DNA of 64,000 nucleotides from Deltaproteobacteria bacterium (GTDB lineage Bacteria > Desulfobacterota > Binatia > UBA9968 > JAJDTQ01): contig JAPPNF010000025.1 in NCBI GenBank assembly GCA_028818755.1, positions 1-64,000 of the forward strand, read 5' to 3'. The number at the start of each line of letters is the position of its first letter. Within the stretch, counting starts at the first letter, position 1. The position numbers were made by a program, and so were the translations under genes. The notes below the pieces were generated by a model, which saw only the letters and a program-made list of their open reading frames with translations, made no database searches and was not told the origin of the DNA. This document shows, piece after piece, positions 20,427-30,619 of the stretch.

Positions 20427-22052
20427 ATGCAGTTCTCACGTGGCCCAATTCGTCATTTCGCCGTCGCGCTGGCCGCCACGGTGGCCATCCCCGCCGCGCT
20501 CTCCGCGCAGATGCAGCCCACCACTCCGCGCGGCGCCGACGAGGGGGACGGCCCCCACGAGCGGCTGATCCTGCGCGGCGCCACGATCATCGACGGCACC
20601 GGGGCCCCGCCCATGGGTCCCGTGGATATCGTGATCGAGGGCGACAGGATATCCCAAATCCAGACCGTTGGATATCCCGGGGTCCCCATCAACGAGGACC
20701 GGCGCCCCGGCGACGCCACCCGGGAGATCGACATGACCGGCATGTTCATCATGCCCGGCTTCGTGGACATGCATGCGCACACCGGCGGCGCGGGGAAGGC
20801 TCCCCAGCCCGAATACACCTACAAGCTGTGGATGGGACACGGCATCACGACCTCACGCGGCGTCGGCCACGGACCCATGATGTGGGCGCTGCAGGAGAAG
20901 GCCGCCGCAGCCCGCAACGAGATCGTCGCCCCGCGCATGTTCACCTACGCGCGGCCCGGCGAAGCGTGGGACAACGGCCCCGTCGACTCGCCCGAGAAGG
21001 CGCGCGAGTGGGTGCGCTGGGCCGCCGAGGTCGACGTCGAAGGCGCGAAGATCGACGGCCTCAAGCTCGGCGCGATGGACCCCGACATCATGGCCGCGGT
21101 GATCGACGAGGCGAAGAAGTTCGGGCTCGGCACCGTCGCCCACCTCGGTCAGATGGGCGTGGTGCGCATGACCGCGCTCGACGCCGCCGAGGTCGGCCTC
21201 GACATGATGACCCACTACTACGGCCTCATGGAGTCGATGCTCACCGACTACAGCGTCCAGGACTGGCCGCTCGACTACAACTACCAGGACGAGCAGCACC
21301 GCTTCGGCAACGTCGGCCGCCTCTGGCACCAGGCCGCCGAGCCGGGATCCGAGCAGTGGAACGACCTCATCGACCGGTTCCTGGAGCTCGACTTCGGTCT
21401 CGACCCCACCATGACCATCTACGAGGCCAGCCGCGACGTGATGCGCTCCCGCGAGGCCGACTTCCACGAAGAGTACACGCTGCCCAGCCAGTGGGACTTC
21501 TACCAGCCGTCGCGCATCGCCCACGGCTCCTACTGGTTCTACTGGACCAGCGAGGACGAGTACCACTGGAAGCGCTTCTTCAACAAGTGGATGCACTTCC
21601 TCAACGACTACAAGAACGCGGGCGGGCGAGTCACGACCGGCTCCGACTCGGGCTTCATCTACAAGCTCTACGGCTTCGACTACATCCGTGAGCTCGAACT
21701 GCTCCGTGAGGCCGGCTTCCATCCCGTCGAGGTGATCCGCTCCGCGACCCTCTTCGGCGCCGAGGAGCTCCACGATCCCAAGGGCACCGACATCGACTTC
21801 GGCATCCTGCGGCCGGGCCTCAAGGCCGACATGGTCGTCGTGGACGAGAACCCGCTCCAGAACCTCAAGGTCCTCTACGGCAACGGCGCCGTGAAGCTCA
21901 ACGACGAGACCGGCGAGGTCGAGCGCGTGGGCGCCATCAAGTACACGATCAAGGACGGCATCGTCTACGACGCGCAGCAGCTGCTGGCCGACGTGCGCGA
22001 GATGGTCCGCAAGGCCAAGGAGGAACGGGCGGTCTCCGACGGAGGCAGCTGA
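20427..22052 (+). CDS. Secreted amidohydrolase family protein
   Basis: 541 residues. A signal peptide ends near AALSAQM. The metal-dependent amidohydrolase fold follows, with N-terminal beta-sandwich (LRGATIIDGTGAPPMGPVDIVIEGDRI split by GD), metal motif GFVDMHAHTGG, later HLGQ and TTGSDSG aspartate, and the C-terminal GLKADMVVVDENPL. An AGGAGG site precedes the ATG at 20427. Related periplasmic enzymes hydrolyse dipeptides or imides, but substrate cannot be read from sequence. It is divergent from ligA across about 110 bases. Confidence 0.87.
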   Translation: MQFSRGPIRHFAVALAATVAIPAALSAQMQPTTPRGADEGDGPHERLILRGATIIDGTGAPPMGPVDIVIEGDRISQIQTVGYPGVPINEDRRPGDATREIDMTGMFIMPGFVDMHAHTGGAGKAPQPEYTYKLWMGHGITTSRGVGHGPMMWALQEKAAAARNEIVAPRMFTYARPGEAWDNGPVDSPEKAREWVRWAAEVDVEGAKIDGLKLGAMDPDIMAAVIDEAKKFGLGTVAHLGQMGVVRMTALDAAEVGLDMMTHYYGLMESMLTDYSVQDWPLDYNYQDEQHRFGNVGRLWHQAAEPGSEQWNDLIDRFLELDFGLDPTMTIYEASRDVMRSREADFHEEYTLPSQWDFYQPSRIAHGSYWFYWTSEDEYHWKRFFNKWMHFLNDYKNAGGRVTTGSDSGFIYKLYGFDYIRELELLREAGFHPVEVIRSATLFGAEELHDPKGTDIDFGILRPGLKADMVVVDENPLQNLKVLYGNGAVKLNDETGEVERVGAIKYTIKDGIVYDAQQLLADVREMVRKAKEERAVSDGGS

Positions 22053-22110
22053 CCGGCCAGTGGGGGCGACCCCGGTGTAGCCGAGCTTTCCGGGTCCAGG
22101 GTCTTCTGAG

Positions 22111-22989
22111 ATGAAGAGCGGCCAGGGTGGTCCGTCGGGGCGGATCATCCTGGCCGACAACCTTCCCGTGCTGCGGGCGATGGAGGGGGGGAGCGTCCAG
22201 CTCATCTACGTGGATCCGCCCTTCAATACCGGCCGGGCGCAGGCACGAACGCGCATCCGCGTCGAGCGCGACGAGGATGGTGACCGCACCGGCTTCCAGG
22301 GCGCCCGCTACCGCACCACGATTCTGGATCGCAGCAGCTACGACGACCGCCACCCTGACTACCTCGCCTTTCTCGAACCGCGGCTGACGGAGGCGCACAG
22401 GGTGCTGGCGCCCACGGGGTCGTTCTTCCTTCACATCGACTACCGCGAAGCGCACTACTGCAAGATTCTGCTCGACGAGATCTTCGGGCGCGCTTCGTTC
22501 ATGAACGAGATCATCTGGGCGTACGACTACGGTGCGCGTTCGAAGCGCAAGTGGCCCGCCAAGCACGACACGATCTTCTGGTACGCGAGGGATCCAGGCG
22601 CGTACACCTTCAACTTCGACGAGATGGACCGGATTCCGTACATGGCGCCGGGGCTGGTCGGCAGGGAGAAGGCCGCGCGCGGCAAGACGCCCACCGACGT
22701 GTGGTGGCACACGATCGTGAGTCCGACCGGCGGCGAGAAGACGGGGTATCCCACGCAGAAGCCGCTGGGGGTGCTGGAACGCATTGTAAAGGTGCACTCG
22801 AATGTGGGGGACACCGTGCTCGACTTCTTCGCGGGAAGCGGGACGACGGGCGAGGCTGCGGCGCGCCATGGCAGACACTACATTCTTGTCGACTCGAACC
22901 CGGAAGCGGCGCGGGTGATGGCGGAGAGGCTGGGCGGGTTCGGGGCCGAGTGCGTGGGATTCAGGAGACAGGCTGCAGACCGTGCATGA
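22111..22989 (+). CDS. Orphan DNA methyltransferase (beta-class, DPPF motif)
   Basis: 292 residues with catalytic motif IV VDPPFNTG (residues 34-41) before SAM-binding motif I DFFAGSGTTGEA (about 238-249), the order of beta-class N6-adenine or N4-cytosine methyltransferases. Also visible are LIYVDPPF, FLHIDYREAHYCK and the PTQKPLGVLERIV segment that precedes motif I. No restriction enzyme or specificity gene adjoins it, so it is probably a regulatory or orphan enzyme. It overlaps the following DUF4328 gene by 8 bases. Confidence 0.87.
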   Translation: MKSGQGGPSGRIILADNLPVLRAMEGGSVQLIYVDPPFNTGRAQARTRIRVERDEDGDRTGFQGARYRTTILDRSSYDDRHPDYLAFLEPRLTEAHRVLAPTGSFFLHIDYREAHYCKILLDEIFGRASFMNEIIWAYDYGARSKRKWPAKHDTIFWYARDPGAYTFNFDEMDRIPYMAPGLVGREKAARGKTPTDVWWHTIVSPTGGEKTGYPTQKPLGVLERIVKVHSNVGDTVLDFFAGSGTTGEAAARHGRHYILVDSNPEAARVMAERLGGFGAECVGFRRQAADRA

Positions 22990-23698
22990 TTCACAAGACG
23001 ATCGCACGCCGGCGGCGCCGTCCGCAGTTTTCCGCAACCCCACCAGCCGGGCGAACCAGGCCAGGGGATTCCTGTGCGTCAGCGTATTCGCCGCACTCTA
23101 CGGGATCCAACACCATGCCCGCGCCTATCGATCGTTTCCCGAAACCGGAGAGTCGTTGACGTCACCGGAACTCTGGGGCTTCCGCTTCCTTCTGGGGCTG
23201 GCCGCACTGACCACGGCCGTTGCCGTTTCCAGGTGGATCCATCGGGCCAACAGCAATGCCCGGGCGCTCGGCGCCAGGGGGATGGCGTTCACTCCGGGGG
23301 GTGCGGTCGGGTGGTACTTCGTCCCCATTGCGAACCTCTGGAAGCCCTACCAGGCGATGCGAGAGATCTGGAAGGCCAGCGCTGGTCCGCTCGGTTGGCA
23401 GCGGCGGTCGGTATCGGCGCTTCTGCCGTGTTGGTGGCTTCTGGCGATTGTGGGGCCGTCGACGGCGGGTTGGGTGACCTGGGCGGCCGGGAAGGGCATG
23501 GACGGGATCGACGAGAATGCTGCCGAACACATGGGCGAGGCGGTATCGCTGGGCGTCCTGATTCCAGCGAGTGTCCTTCTGGTCATGATCATAAGCCGGG
23601 TGCACAACATGCAGATGACGCACTACAGGAGACAGCGCTCGGCCGGAACTCTGTCGCGGACGGGTTCGCTTTCCGGACGGGTGCCGGACCAGGGCTGA
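22982..23698 (+). CDS. DUF4328 membrane protein
   Basis: 238 residues with about four membrane segments and the DUF4328 core: SRWIHRANSNARALGARG, FTPGGAVGWYFVPIANLWKP and YQAMREIWKAS. Family function is unknown. The ATG overlaps the methyltransferase end by 8 bases, so the two are co-translated. The N-terminal 40 residues are polar and cytoplasmic. Confidence 0.83.
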   Translation: MHDSQDDRTPAAPSAVFRNPTSRANQARGFLCVSVFAALYGIQHHARAYRSFPETGESLTSPELWGFRFLLGLAALTTAVAVSRWIHRANSNARALGARGMAFTPGGAVGWYFVPIANLWKPYQAMREIWKASAGPLGWQRRSVSALLPCWWLLAIVGPSTAGWVTWAAGKGMDGIDENAAEHMGEAVSLGVLIPASVLLVMIISRVHNMQMTHYRRQRSAGTLSRTGSLSGRVPDQG

Positions 23699-23731
23699 CC
23701 GCCGCTCGGCGTTCGCGCAGCGGCGCCAGGT

Positions 23732-24061
23732 TCAGCTTCGCTCGTGCTGTTCCAACTCCACCGCCGTCCCGTAGCACATCAGTTCGGCCGCGCCCCTGCT
23801 GACCTCGGCAGACTGAAAGCGGATGGCCAGAATCGCGTTCGCACCCAGTGCCTCCGCTTCCGCGACCATTCTGTCCACCGCCTGCTCCCGCACTTCCGCC
23901 AGCAGCTTGGTGTATTCGTACACCTCCCCACCGGCCAGATTCCGCAGGCTGGCGATGAGGTCGCGGCCGATGTGCCGCACGCGCACGGAACTGCCCCTCA
24001 CCATGCCCAGTGTGCGCACTACGCGATGCCCGGTCACCGCCTCGGTCGTCGCCAATATCAT
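23732..24061 (-). CDS. YbjQ/UPF0145 heavy-metal-binding-domain protein
   Basis: 109 residues with the UPF0145 pattern: TTEAVTGHRVVRTLGMVRG, EVREQAVDRMVAEAEALGANAI and a C-terminal YGTAVEL. The family forms small pentameric rings of unknown role. The ATG at 24061 overlaps the anti-sigma gene stop by 4 bases (ATGA), making it the third gene of a sigma-factor operon. Confidence 0.85.
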   Translation of the reverse strand: MILATTEAVTGHRVVRTLGMVRGSSVRVRHIGRDLIASLRNLAGGEVYEYTKLLAEVREQAVDRMVAEAEALGANAILAIRFQSAEVSRGAAELMCYGTAVELEQHERS

Positions 24062-24492
24062 CGTTGCACGTGACGGTAGGGGTCCGTTCCGTATTCCCTG
24101 TAGCGATCCCAGATCACATTGGCGAGCAGCACCAGTATCCCGATGACGATGGCACCGGTCGCGAGTTTGACAACAATCGCCGAAGGCGACCTGACGAAGG
24201 TCCAGACGCCGTAGCCGAGCCAGGCGATGAATCCGGCCAGCGCGAGCACCCATCCCACCGGTTGCGTGATCCGGTTTCTGATCCGATCCCACACCGAGTC
24301 GTCGTCAGGGGCGGCGAAAGACAGATCCTGGAGATCCTGTTTCATGGAGCGGAAGATCGCAAACTCACGTTGCAGCTCGCTCGACCCCGCCAGCCGTCCC
24401 TCGATACGCGCCCGCTCCTCGGGCGTGACCTCGCCATCGAGGAAACGCATGAGTTCTTCATGGCTCACTTCGTTGGACAGGTTTGCGTTCAT
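24058..24492 (-). CDS. Probable anti-sigma factor (single-pass membrane protein)
   Basis: About 144 residues. The N-terminal anti-sigma-like helix region reads HEELMRFLDGEVTPEERARIE; it lacks the HxxxCxxC zinc motif of ZAS proteins. Two hydrophobic segments follow (VGWVLALAGFIAWLGYGVW and KLATGAIVIGILVLLANV). It lies directly downstream of an ECF sigma gene and presumably holds that sigma factor at the membrane. The start at 24492 (MNANLSNEV) is chosen; frames open to 24519 and 24579 are possible but overlap poorly placed ribosome sites or the sigma gene. Confidence 0.75.
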   Translation of the reverse strand: MNANLSNEVSHEELMRFLDGEVTPEERARIEGRLAGSSELQREFAIFRSMKQDLQDLSFAAPDDDSVWDRIRNRITQPVGWVLALAGFIAWLGYGVWTFVRSPSAIVVKLATGAIVIGILVLLANVIWDRYREYGTDPYRHVQR

Positions 24493-24544
24493 GGGCTCGT
24501 CCGCCTCCGGAGCGACCATGTCCTCCGGTGTTCCATGGTCATGT

Positions 24545-25147
24545 TCACGGGTAATCGGCCCGTGACTCCCGCAGCACATCCGCCAGCGCCCGCCGCGCGT
24601 GGAAGAGCCGGCTGGCCACCGTTCCTTCCGGAATGTTCAATATCCCGGCGATCTCACCGTAGCGAAACCCTTCAATTTCCTTCAATACGATTATCTCGCG
24701 GTGATCTTCACTCAGCTGCTCCAGTCCCGACCAGAGCAGCTCCTTTGCAGCCTTCCTTTCGCGCACACGTTCGGGTCCCGACTCCGGGTCGGCCGGCTTC
24801 ATCTCCAGCCTCTCGTCGAGCGCTTCCAGCTGGAATCGGACCTTGCGGCTGCGAAGCGCGTCCCTGCATTGATTCCTCAGGATCTGAAAGAACCACGGCG
24901 CGAACGATCTCTTCAGGTCGAAGCGGGGGAGCGACTTCCACGCCTTTACGAACGCGTCCTGCAACGCGTCCCTCGCATCGTCCGGGTTACCCATCATCCC
25001 CAGAGCCACGCGCAGTCCGGGCCTTTCGTACGCCCTCACGATCGGTTCGAAGAAGCGAGCGTTGCCCGCCTGGCACTTTCGCAGAAGTTCCCGTTCCAGG
25101 TCAGGGAGCAAGCTTCCTCCATGTCGGATTCCGGTGCACGTAAGCAT
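24545..25147 (-). CDS. ECF RNA polymerase sigma factor
   Basis: About 200 residues with sigma-70 region 2 (DDARDALQDAFVKAWKSLPRFD, FAPWFFQILRNQCRDALR) and region 4 (LSEDHREIIVLKEIEGFRYGEIAGIL, then EGTVASRLFHARRAL). It directs RNA polymerase to a small stress regulon, probably including its own operon. Start at 25147 is the most compact; the frame extends to 25210. It is followed by its probable anti-sigma factor and a YbjQ protein. Confidence 0.9.
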   Translation of the reverse strand: MLTCTGIRHGGSLLPDLERELLRKCQAGNARFFEPIVRAYERPGLRVALGMMGNPDDARDALQDAFVKAWKSLPRFDLKRSFAPWFFQILRNQCRDALRSRKVRFQLEALDERLEMKPADPESGPERVRERKAAKELLWSGLEQLSEDHREIIVLKEIEGFRYGEIAGILNIPEGTVASRLFHARRALADVLRESRADYP

Positions 25148-25275
25148 ATACGCCAATCTGGATCGTAACATTCTAATCGTGAGGGCGGCGAGTTGCCGGG
25201 GGACTGGCAAGCGTCGGCCCCGTAGCCCAGATTGGCCGTGTCCCGAAACTCAACTTGTACACACGGACAGCCCCA

Positions 25276-26904
25276 ATGGAACCCGAATGTACCCGGCGCG
25301 GTCGCGCCATCGTCGTGATCACGCTCGCGTTGTCCCTCTTCGCGATTGCGGAGACCCGGACCGAGGCGCAGGAAGTGGAGTACCCGGCCGGCTTCGACGA
25401 GGAAGCCACGTACTACGCCGAGGCGCTGGGGCCGCTGACCCGACCGATCACGACCAATTCGGCGCGCGCGCAGCAGTTCTTCGATCAGGGCGTGCAGATG
25501 ATGTACGCATTCACGCCGCTGCGGGCTGCCCGGTCGTTCCGTCAGGCACAGCGGGAAGATCCCGACTGCGCGATGTGCTATTGGGGCGAGGCGTGGGCCT
25601 GGGGACCCTACCTCAACGGACCCATGGGGCCCGACGACGCGCCGCGCGCGCATGAGAACATCCAGAAGGCGAAGTACCTCGCCGAAGACCACGCCAACGA
25701 CGTCGAGAAGGCGCTGATCGACGCCATGGCGGTCCGCTACGCGCCCGAGCACGACAACGACGAGCGAAGGATGCTGGATTCCGTGTACTCGCGGGCGATG
25801 GCCGACGTGTATGAACGGTTTCCACACGACCTCGACGTGGGCACCCTCTACGGCGAATCCCTCATGCTGCTGGAACCGCGGCGCGGGCGCTGGAACATCG
25901 AGAAGCCCGCGGTCGTGAAGATCCACAAGATCCTCGAGGCCGTTCTGGCCATGGACATCGCACACCCGGGTGCGTGCCATCTCTACGTGCACGCCACCGA
26001 GCCCACGATCAAGCCGGAAAAAGCGGAGGCGTGCGCGGACTACCTCGGCGCCTCGATCCCGGGAGCCAGCCACATTCAGCACATGCCGTCCCACACCTAC
26101 AACCGGATCGGGCGCTGGGGCGACGCGGTGCGTTCCAACCTCGCCGCCTGGCACTCCGACCAGCGCGCCGAAGAGGACATCGCGTGGGCCATCTACCCGT
26201 CGCACAACCTGCACATGCTCCTCTTCGCCGCATCCATGGACGGCCAGGGAGCGGTCGCCATGCAGGCTGCGCGGGACTACGGCAAGATCGTGCCGGGAGG
26301 CGCGTTCTACGAGGCGATGACCATGCTTCGCTTCGGTCGCTTCGACGAGATCCTGGAGCTGGACGATCCTCCCACCGGAGGGATCCAGCGCGGCTTCTGG
26401 GACTTCGCGCGCGGCTACGCCTACCTGCGCAACGATGAGTCCGAACGCGCGTCGGTCTACCTGGAGAGGGTGCGGCGAGCGGCGGAAATGACTCCCGACG
26501 GCGAGCGCTTCCGGGGTCATTCGGCCGCGGACCTGCTGGGTGTGGTCTCGGGCATTCTGGAAGGCGAGATCCTGCGCCAGGAGGGAGAGACCGACAGGGC
26601 CATCGAGGTGCTGGATGCCGCGATCGAACGCGAGGACGGACTGCGCTACGACGAGCCCGAGCCGCTGAACTTCTCGGCGCGCCACTGGCTCGGAGACCTG
26701 TTGCTGGAGCTGGAGCGGTATCCGGAGGCGGAACGCGTGTTCCGCGCCGCGCTGGAGGACCACCCCATGAACGGCTGGTCCCTTTTCGGGCTGGAAGCGG
26801 CGCTACGCGCGCAGGGCCAGTACTCGGAGGCGGAACGAGTGCACAAACTGTTCCAGTCGGCGTGGGCCAGATCGGACACCTGGATCACGGGACCCATCTT
26901 CTAG
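25276..26904 (+). CDS. Secreted tetratricopeptide-repeat protein
   Basis: 542 residues. A signal peptide (AIVVITLALSLFAIA) is cut near TEAQE. Degenerate TPRs follow: QFFDQGVQMMYAFTPLRAARSF with the conserved CAMCYWGEAWAWGPYLN, and C-terminal repeats such as LGDLLLELERYPEAERVF. The conserved HLYVHATEP and HMPSHTYNRIGRW segments are typical of a widespread exported TPR family with no assigned function. Divergent from the sigma operon across about 130 bases. Confidence 0.8.
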   Translation: MEPECTRRGRAIVVITLALSLFAIAETRTEAQEVEYPAGFDEEATYYAEALGPLTRPITTNSARAQQFFDQGVQMMYAFTPLRAARSFRQAQREDPDCAMCYWGEAWAWGPYLNGPMGPDDAPRAHENIQKAKYLAEDHANDVEKALIDAMAVRYAPEHDNDERRMLDSVYSRAMADVYERFPHDLDVGTLYGESLMLLEPRRGRWNIEKPAVVKIHKILEAVLAMDIAHPGACHLYVHATEPTIKPEKAEACADYLGASIPGASHIQHMPSHTYNRIGRWGDAVRSNLAAWHSDQRAEEDIAWAIYPSHNLHMLLFAASMDGQGAVAMQAARDYGKIVPGGAFYEAMTMLRFGRFDEILELDDPPTGGIQRGFWDFARGYAYLRNDESERASVYLERVRRAAEMTPDGERFRGHSAADLLGVVSGILEGEILRQEGETDRAIEVLDAAIEREDGLRYDEPEPLNFSARHWLGDLLLELERYPEAERVFRAALEDHPMNGWSLFGLEAALRAQGQYSEAERVHKLFQSAWARSDTWITGPIF

Positions 26905-26978
26905 GCTGCGCTCGTAACTAACGGCTCCACAACATTTTAAGCGAGCTGGGGCCCTGTTCCACCGTACGGGGAATCCAC

Positions 26979-27007
26979 TTGACTCGTGCCGCGCCCTCCG
27001 GTAGCTT
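26979..27007 (+). promoter_or_regulatory. Possible promoter of the suf operon
   Basis: TTGACT at 26979-26984 and TAGCTT at 27002-27007 with a 17-base spacer. The -35 is good and the -10 weak, as expected if an activator or repressor acts here. Transcription would begin just before the AT-rich site at 27020-27045. Confidence 0.35.
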
Positions 27008-27019
27008 TCGGTCCCCAAT

Positions 27020-27045
27020 CAATAATCATTCTTATTACTGATAAC
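27020..27045 (+). promoter_or_regulatory. AT-rich operator-like site upstream of sufC
   Basis: The stretch AATAATCATTCTTATTACTG with following ATAAC stands out in GC-rich DNA. AATAA and TTATT form an inverted repeat about a 6-base centre. It lies 12-37 bases before sufC, where iron- or Fe-S-responsive regulators (Fur, IscR, SufR, RirA) bind in other bacteria. Which regulator binds is not decidable by eye. Confidence 0.45.
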
Positions 27046-27056
27046 GGAGTTCCTGG

Positions 27057-27830
27057 ATGGACGACGCACCGGTTCTTAACGTGGCCGGCCTGAGGGCCAA
27101 GGTCGCGGACGAGGATCTCGAGATTCTGAAGGGGGTGGACCTCTCCATCAAGCCGGGAGAAATCCACGCGATCATGGGTCCGAACGGATCCGGCAAGAGT
27201 ACGCTTGCCAAGGTGATCGCCGGGCATCCGGCCTATGAGGCCACCGGCGGATCGGTGTACTTCGGCGGCGAGGATCTGCTCGATATGGAGCCCGATGAAC
27301 GCGCCCAGGCCGGCGTGTTCATGGCGTTCCAGTACCCCGTCGAGATTCCCGGGGTGTCCATCGCCAACTTCCTGCGGACCGCCCTCCGGGCCCGGCTGGA
27401 GGACGACGAAGAGCTGGACCTCTTCGACTTCCAGGAGCTGCTCATGGACCGGATGGAGCTGCTGGAAATGGACCCCTCGTTCGCGCAGCGACCCGTGAAC
27501 GACGGTTTCAGCGGCGGCGAGAAGAAGCGCAACGAGATTCTGCAGATGGCGGTCCTGAAGCCGTCTCTGGCCGTGATGGACGAGACGGACTCGGGCCTGG
27601 ACATCGACGCGCTCAAGATCGTCGCCAACGGGGTCAACACCCTGAAACGGGAAAGCCCGGGCAAATCCGTGCTGCTGATTACGCACTACCAGCGCATCCT
27701 GAACCATATCACCCCCGATGTGGTACACGTCATGGTGGACGGCAGGATCGTGGAATCGGGCGGCCCGGAGGTTGCGCTGGAGTTGGAGGCAAGTGGCTAC
27801 GAGGAGTACCGGAAGGCCCACGCGGCCTGA
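27057..27830 (+). CDS. sufC: Fe-S cluster assembly ATPase SufC
   Basis: 257 residues of ABC ATPase: Walker [11 protein letters not shown]-loop [11 protein letters not shown], the signature [11 protein letters not shown], Walker [15 protein letters not shown] and switch histidine in LLITHYQR. SufC powers the cytosolic SufBCD scaffold that builds Fe-S clusters. It is the first gene of the operon, with GGAG just before the ATG and the candidate operator upstream. Confidence 0.96.
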   Translation: MDDAPVLNVAGLRAKVADEDLEILKGVDLSIKPGEIHAIMGPNGSGKSTLAKVIAGHPAYEATGGSVYFGGEDLLDMEPDERAQAGVFMAFQYPVEIPGVSIANFLRTALRARLEDDEELDLFDFQELLMDRMELLEMDPSFAQRPVNDGFSGGEKKRNEILQMAVLKPSLAVMDETDSGLDIDALKIVANGVNTLKRESPGKSVLLITHYQRILNHITPDVVHVMVDGRIVESGGPEVALELEASGYEEYRKAHAA

Positions 27831-27863
27831 TCGCGGCGGCTTATGAGCCGCAAGGAGGGATAG

Positions 27864-29279
27864 ATGCCTGGCAACGAAGTCATCCAGGGACTTGGGCTGG
27901 ACGACTACAAGTATGGTTTTGTTACGGATTCGGAGCCGGTCTTCCGCACGCGGCCCGGGCTCGATGCCGAAATCGTAAAGCAGATTTCCGCACGCAAGGA
28001 CGAACCCGAATGGATGCTCAAGCGCCGCCTGAAGGCGCTTCGCATCTACGAATCGAAGCCCATGCCGAAGTGGGGCGGCGACTTGTCCGAGCTCGAGGAC
28101 ACCCTGCGCCAGACGTACTTCTACGTGAAGCCGCAGGAGCAGATGGAGCGGTCGTGGGACGACGTTCCCGACAACATCAAGGAGACCTTCGAGCGCCTGG
28201 GCATCCCCGAGGCGGAGCGGAAGATCCTGGCCGGCGTCGGAGCCCAGTACGACTCCGAGATGGTGTACCACTCGCTGAAGGAGGAGTGGGAAGCCAAGGG
28301 CGTCATCTTCGACTCGATCGAAGACGGACTGAAGAACCACCCCGAACTGTTCAGGAAGCACTTCGGGACGGTGATTCCGGCCGCCGACAACAAGTTCGCG
28401 GCGCTCAACTCCGCAGTGTGGTCCGGCGGGTCCTTCGTGTACATTCCGCCCGGCGTCGAACTGGAAACCCCGCTGCAGGCGTACTTCCGGGTCAACCAGG
28501 AGCGGCTGGGGCAGTTCGAGCGGACGCTCATCATCGCGGGCGAGGGATCACGCGCGCACTACATCGAGGGATGTACCGCGCCGGTATACTCGACCGACTC
28601 CTTCCACTCGGGCGTGATCGAGATCGTTGTCAATCGTGATGCCTATTTCCGCTACACGACGATCCAGAACTGGTCGAACAACATGTACAACCTGGTGACC
28701 CAGCGCGCGCTGGTGCACCAGGGTGCGCACATGGAATGGCTCGACGGCAACCTCGGGTCGAAGCTGACCATGAAGTACCCGTCCTGCTACCTGATGGGCG
28801 AAGGCGCACACGGCGAGATTCTCTCGATCGCGTATGCCGGGGACGGACAGCACCAGGACACGGGCGGCAAGGTGATCCACGTGGCACCGCACACGTCATC
28901 GAGCATCGTGTCGAAGTCGATCTCGAAGGGCACCGGACGTTCCTCGTACCGCGGGCTGTGCAAGGTGTACGACGGAGCCGCGAACGCCAGATCGAACGTG
29001 GAGTGCGACGCGCTCCTCATCAACGAGACGTCCCGTACGGACACCTTCCCCTACATCGAGATCGACGAGAAGTCGGCGACGGTGGGTCACGAGGCCACGG
29101 TGTCGAAGATCGGTGACGAGCAACTCTTCTACCTGATGAGCCGCGGAATGGACGAGGCCGAGGCCATGGCGCTGATCGTGCGCGGCTTTATCGAGCCCAT
29201 CGCGAAAGAGCTTCCGCTCGAATACGCGGTCGAGCTCAATCGGCTGATCGAGATGGAAATGGAAGGGAGCGTCGGGTGA
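27864..29279 (+). CDS. sufB: Fe-S cluster assembly scaffold SufB
   Basis: 471 residues, normal length. Typical SufB sequence includes [33 protein letters not shown], the core [18 protein letters not shown] with its cysteine, and the C-terminal [18 protein letters not shown]. It forms the SufBC2D scaffold on which the cluster is assembled. An AAGGAGGGA site precedes the ATG. Confidence 0.96.
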   Translation: MPGNEVIQGLGLDDYKYGFVTDSEPVFRTRPGLDAEIVKQISARKDEPEWMLKRRLKALRIYESKPMPKWGGDLSELEDTLRQTYFYVKPQEQMERSWDDVPDNIKETFERLGIPEAERKILAGVGAQYDSEMVYHSLKEEWEAKGVIFDSIEDGLKNHPELFRKHFGTVIPAADNKFAALNSAVWSGGSFVYIPPGVELETPLQAYFRVNQERLGQFERTLIIAGEGSRAHYIEGCTAPVYSTDSFHSGVIEIVVNRDAYFRYTTIQNWSNNMYNLVTQRALVHQGAHMEWLDGNLGSKLTMKYPSCYLMGEGAHGEILSIAYAGDGQHQDTGGKVIHVAPHTSSSIVSKSISKGTGRSSYRGLCKVYDGAANARSNVECDALLINETSRTDTFPYIEIDEKSATVGHEATVSKIGDEQLFYLMSRGMDEAEAMALIVRGFIEPIAKELPLEYAVELNRLIEMEMEGSVG

Positions 29280-30619
29280 GCCAGGCCGCCGCCGTGCGCA
29301 AACCGTCGCGCCCCGGCATCGGTCGGGCCGCCGTGGCCGAGGCGGGAGCCACGGACCCGCCCTGGCTCAGGGCCCGGCGCGACGAAGCGTGGGCCACCTA
29401 CCAGGCCACGCCGATGCCAACGACGCGCTCCGAGGAATGGCGGTACACGGACCTGTCGCGCAAGCTGCAGCTGGACGAACTCGTCGTCGCGCACGGGGAC
29501 CATGGGCCGGGGGCCGGGGCCGTTCTGCCCGACGCACTGCGCCGCACGATGGAGCAGGATCGGGACAGCGCCGGGCGCATCGTGGATATCGACGGCAAGG
29601 TCGTCTCAGTGGAGCTGGACGAGTCGCTCGCCCGTCAGGGTGTCGTTCTGGCGTCGCTGAGAGACGCGGCCCGCCGGGACGACGGTGACATCCGGAGACT
29701 TCTCGCCACCAGGGCTGTCCCGGCCTCGGACGGCAAGTTCCCCGCGCTCAACGCCGCGCTGTGGAACGACGGCGTGTACTTGCGGATTCCCCGCGGAGTC
29801 CGCGTCGAGCGTCCCGTGCGGCTCAGCCGCTGGGTGTCGCGCCCAGGCAGCGCCACCTTCACGCGCATCCTCATCGTTGCGGAAGAAACGAGTCAGCTCT
29901 CGTTCGTCGACGAGATCCTGTCTCCCGACTTTGAAACAACGACACTCGTCAACACCGCCGTCGAACTCTTTTCCTACGGTGGCGCGCAGATCCAGTACGT
30001 TTCGCTCCAGCGCCTGGGGCGCGGCGGCTTCTATCTGGCCAACCAGCGCACCCTCGCCGAGAGGGACTCCACGCTGGACACGCTCAATGTCGCGCTCGGC
30101 GGATCGGTCGGACGCGTCGATCTCAATGCAAGCCTCCTGGGCCCCGGGGCCCACAGCGACATGCTCGGCCTCTATTTCGGAGACGTCGACCAGCACTTCG
30201 ACTTCAACACCAGCCAGGATCACATGTCGCCCAACGCACACAGTGACCTGCTGTACAAGGGAGCACTCGACGGTTCGGCCCGCGGGATCTTCCGTGGCAT
30301 CATTCGCGTCCATGAGGGCGCCCAGGGCACCGACGCATACCAGACCAACCGGAATCTGATCCTCTCCAACGACGCGATCGCGACGTCGTTGCCGAATCTG
30401 GAGATCGAGGCCGACGATGTTCGCTGTTCCCACGGCGCCACGGTCGGCCAACTCGACGCCGAAGCGTTATTCTATCTGATGAGCCGCGGGCTGACGCGGG
30501 GGAAGGCCGAGCGGCTGGTTGTCCTGGGCTTCCTCGGCGAGGTCCTGTCACGGTTGCCCATGGGCGGTGTGGTGGAGAAGGTGACGAATGCGATTGTGGC
30601 GAAACTCCGAGGTGTCTAG
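29276..30619 (+). CDS. sufD: Fe-S cluster assembly protein SufD
   Basis: 447 residues. The N-terminal helical region has [15 protein letters not shown]; the beta-helix core has [17 protein letters not shown] and the C-terminal [27 protein letters not shown] with the conserved cysteine and histidine of SufD. The GTG start at 29276 overlaps the sufB stop by 4 bases, so the pair is translationally coupled. Confidence 0.95.
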   Translation: MSQAAAVRKPSRPGIGRAAVAEAGATDPPWLRARRDEAWATYQATPMPTTRSEEWRYTDLSRKLQLDELVVAHGDHGPGAGAVLPDALRRTMEQDRDSAGRIVDIDGKVVSVELDESLARQGVVLASLRDAARRDDGDIRRLLATRAVPASDGKFPALNAALWNDGVYLRIPRGVRVERPVRLSRWVSRPGSATFTRILIVAEETSQLSFVDEILSPDFETTTLVNTAVELFSYGGAQIQYVSLQRLGRGGFYLANQRTLAERDSTLDTLNVALGGSVGRVDLNASLLGPGAHSDMLGLYFGDVDQHFDFNTSQDHMSPNAHSDLLYKGALDGSARGIFRGIIRVHEGAQGTDAYQTNRNLILSNDAIATSLPNLEIEADDVRCSHGATVGQLDAEALFYLMSRGLTRGKAERLVVLGFLGEVLSRLPMGGVVEKVTNAIVAKLRGV

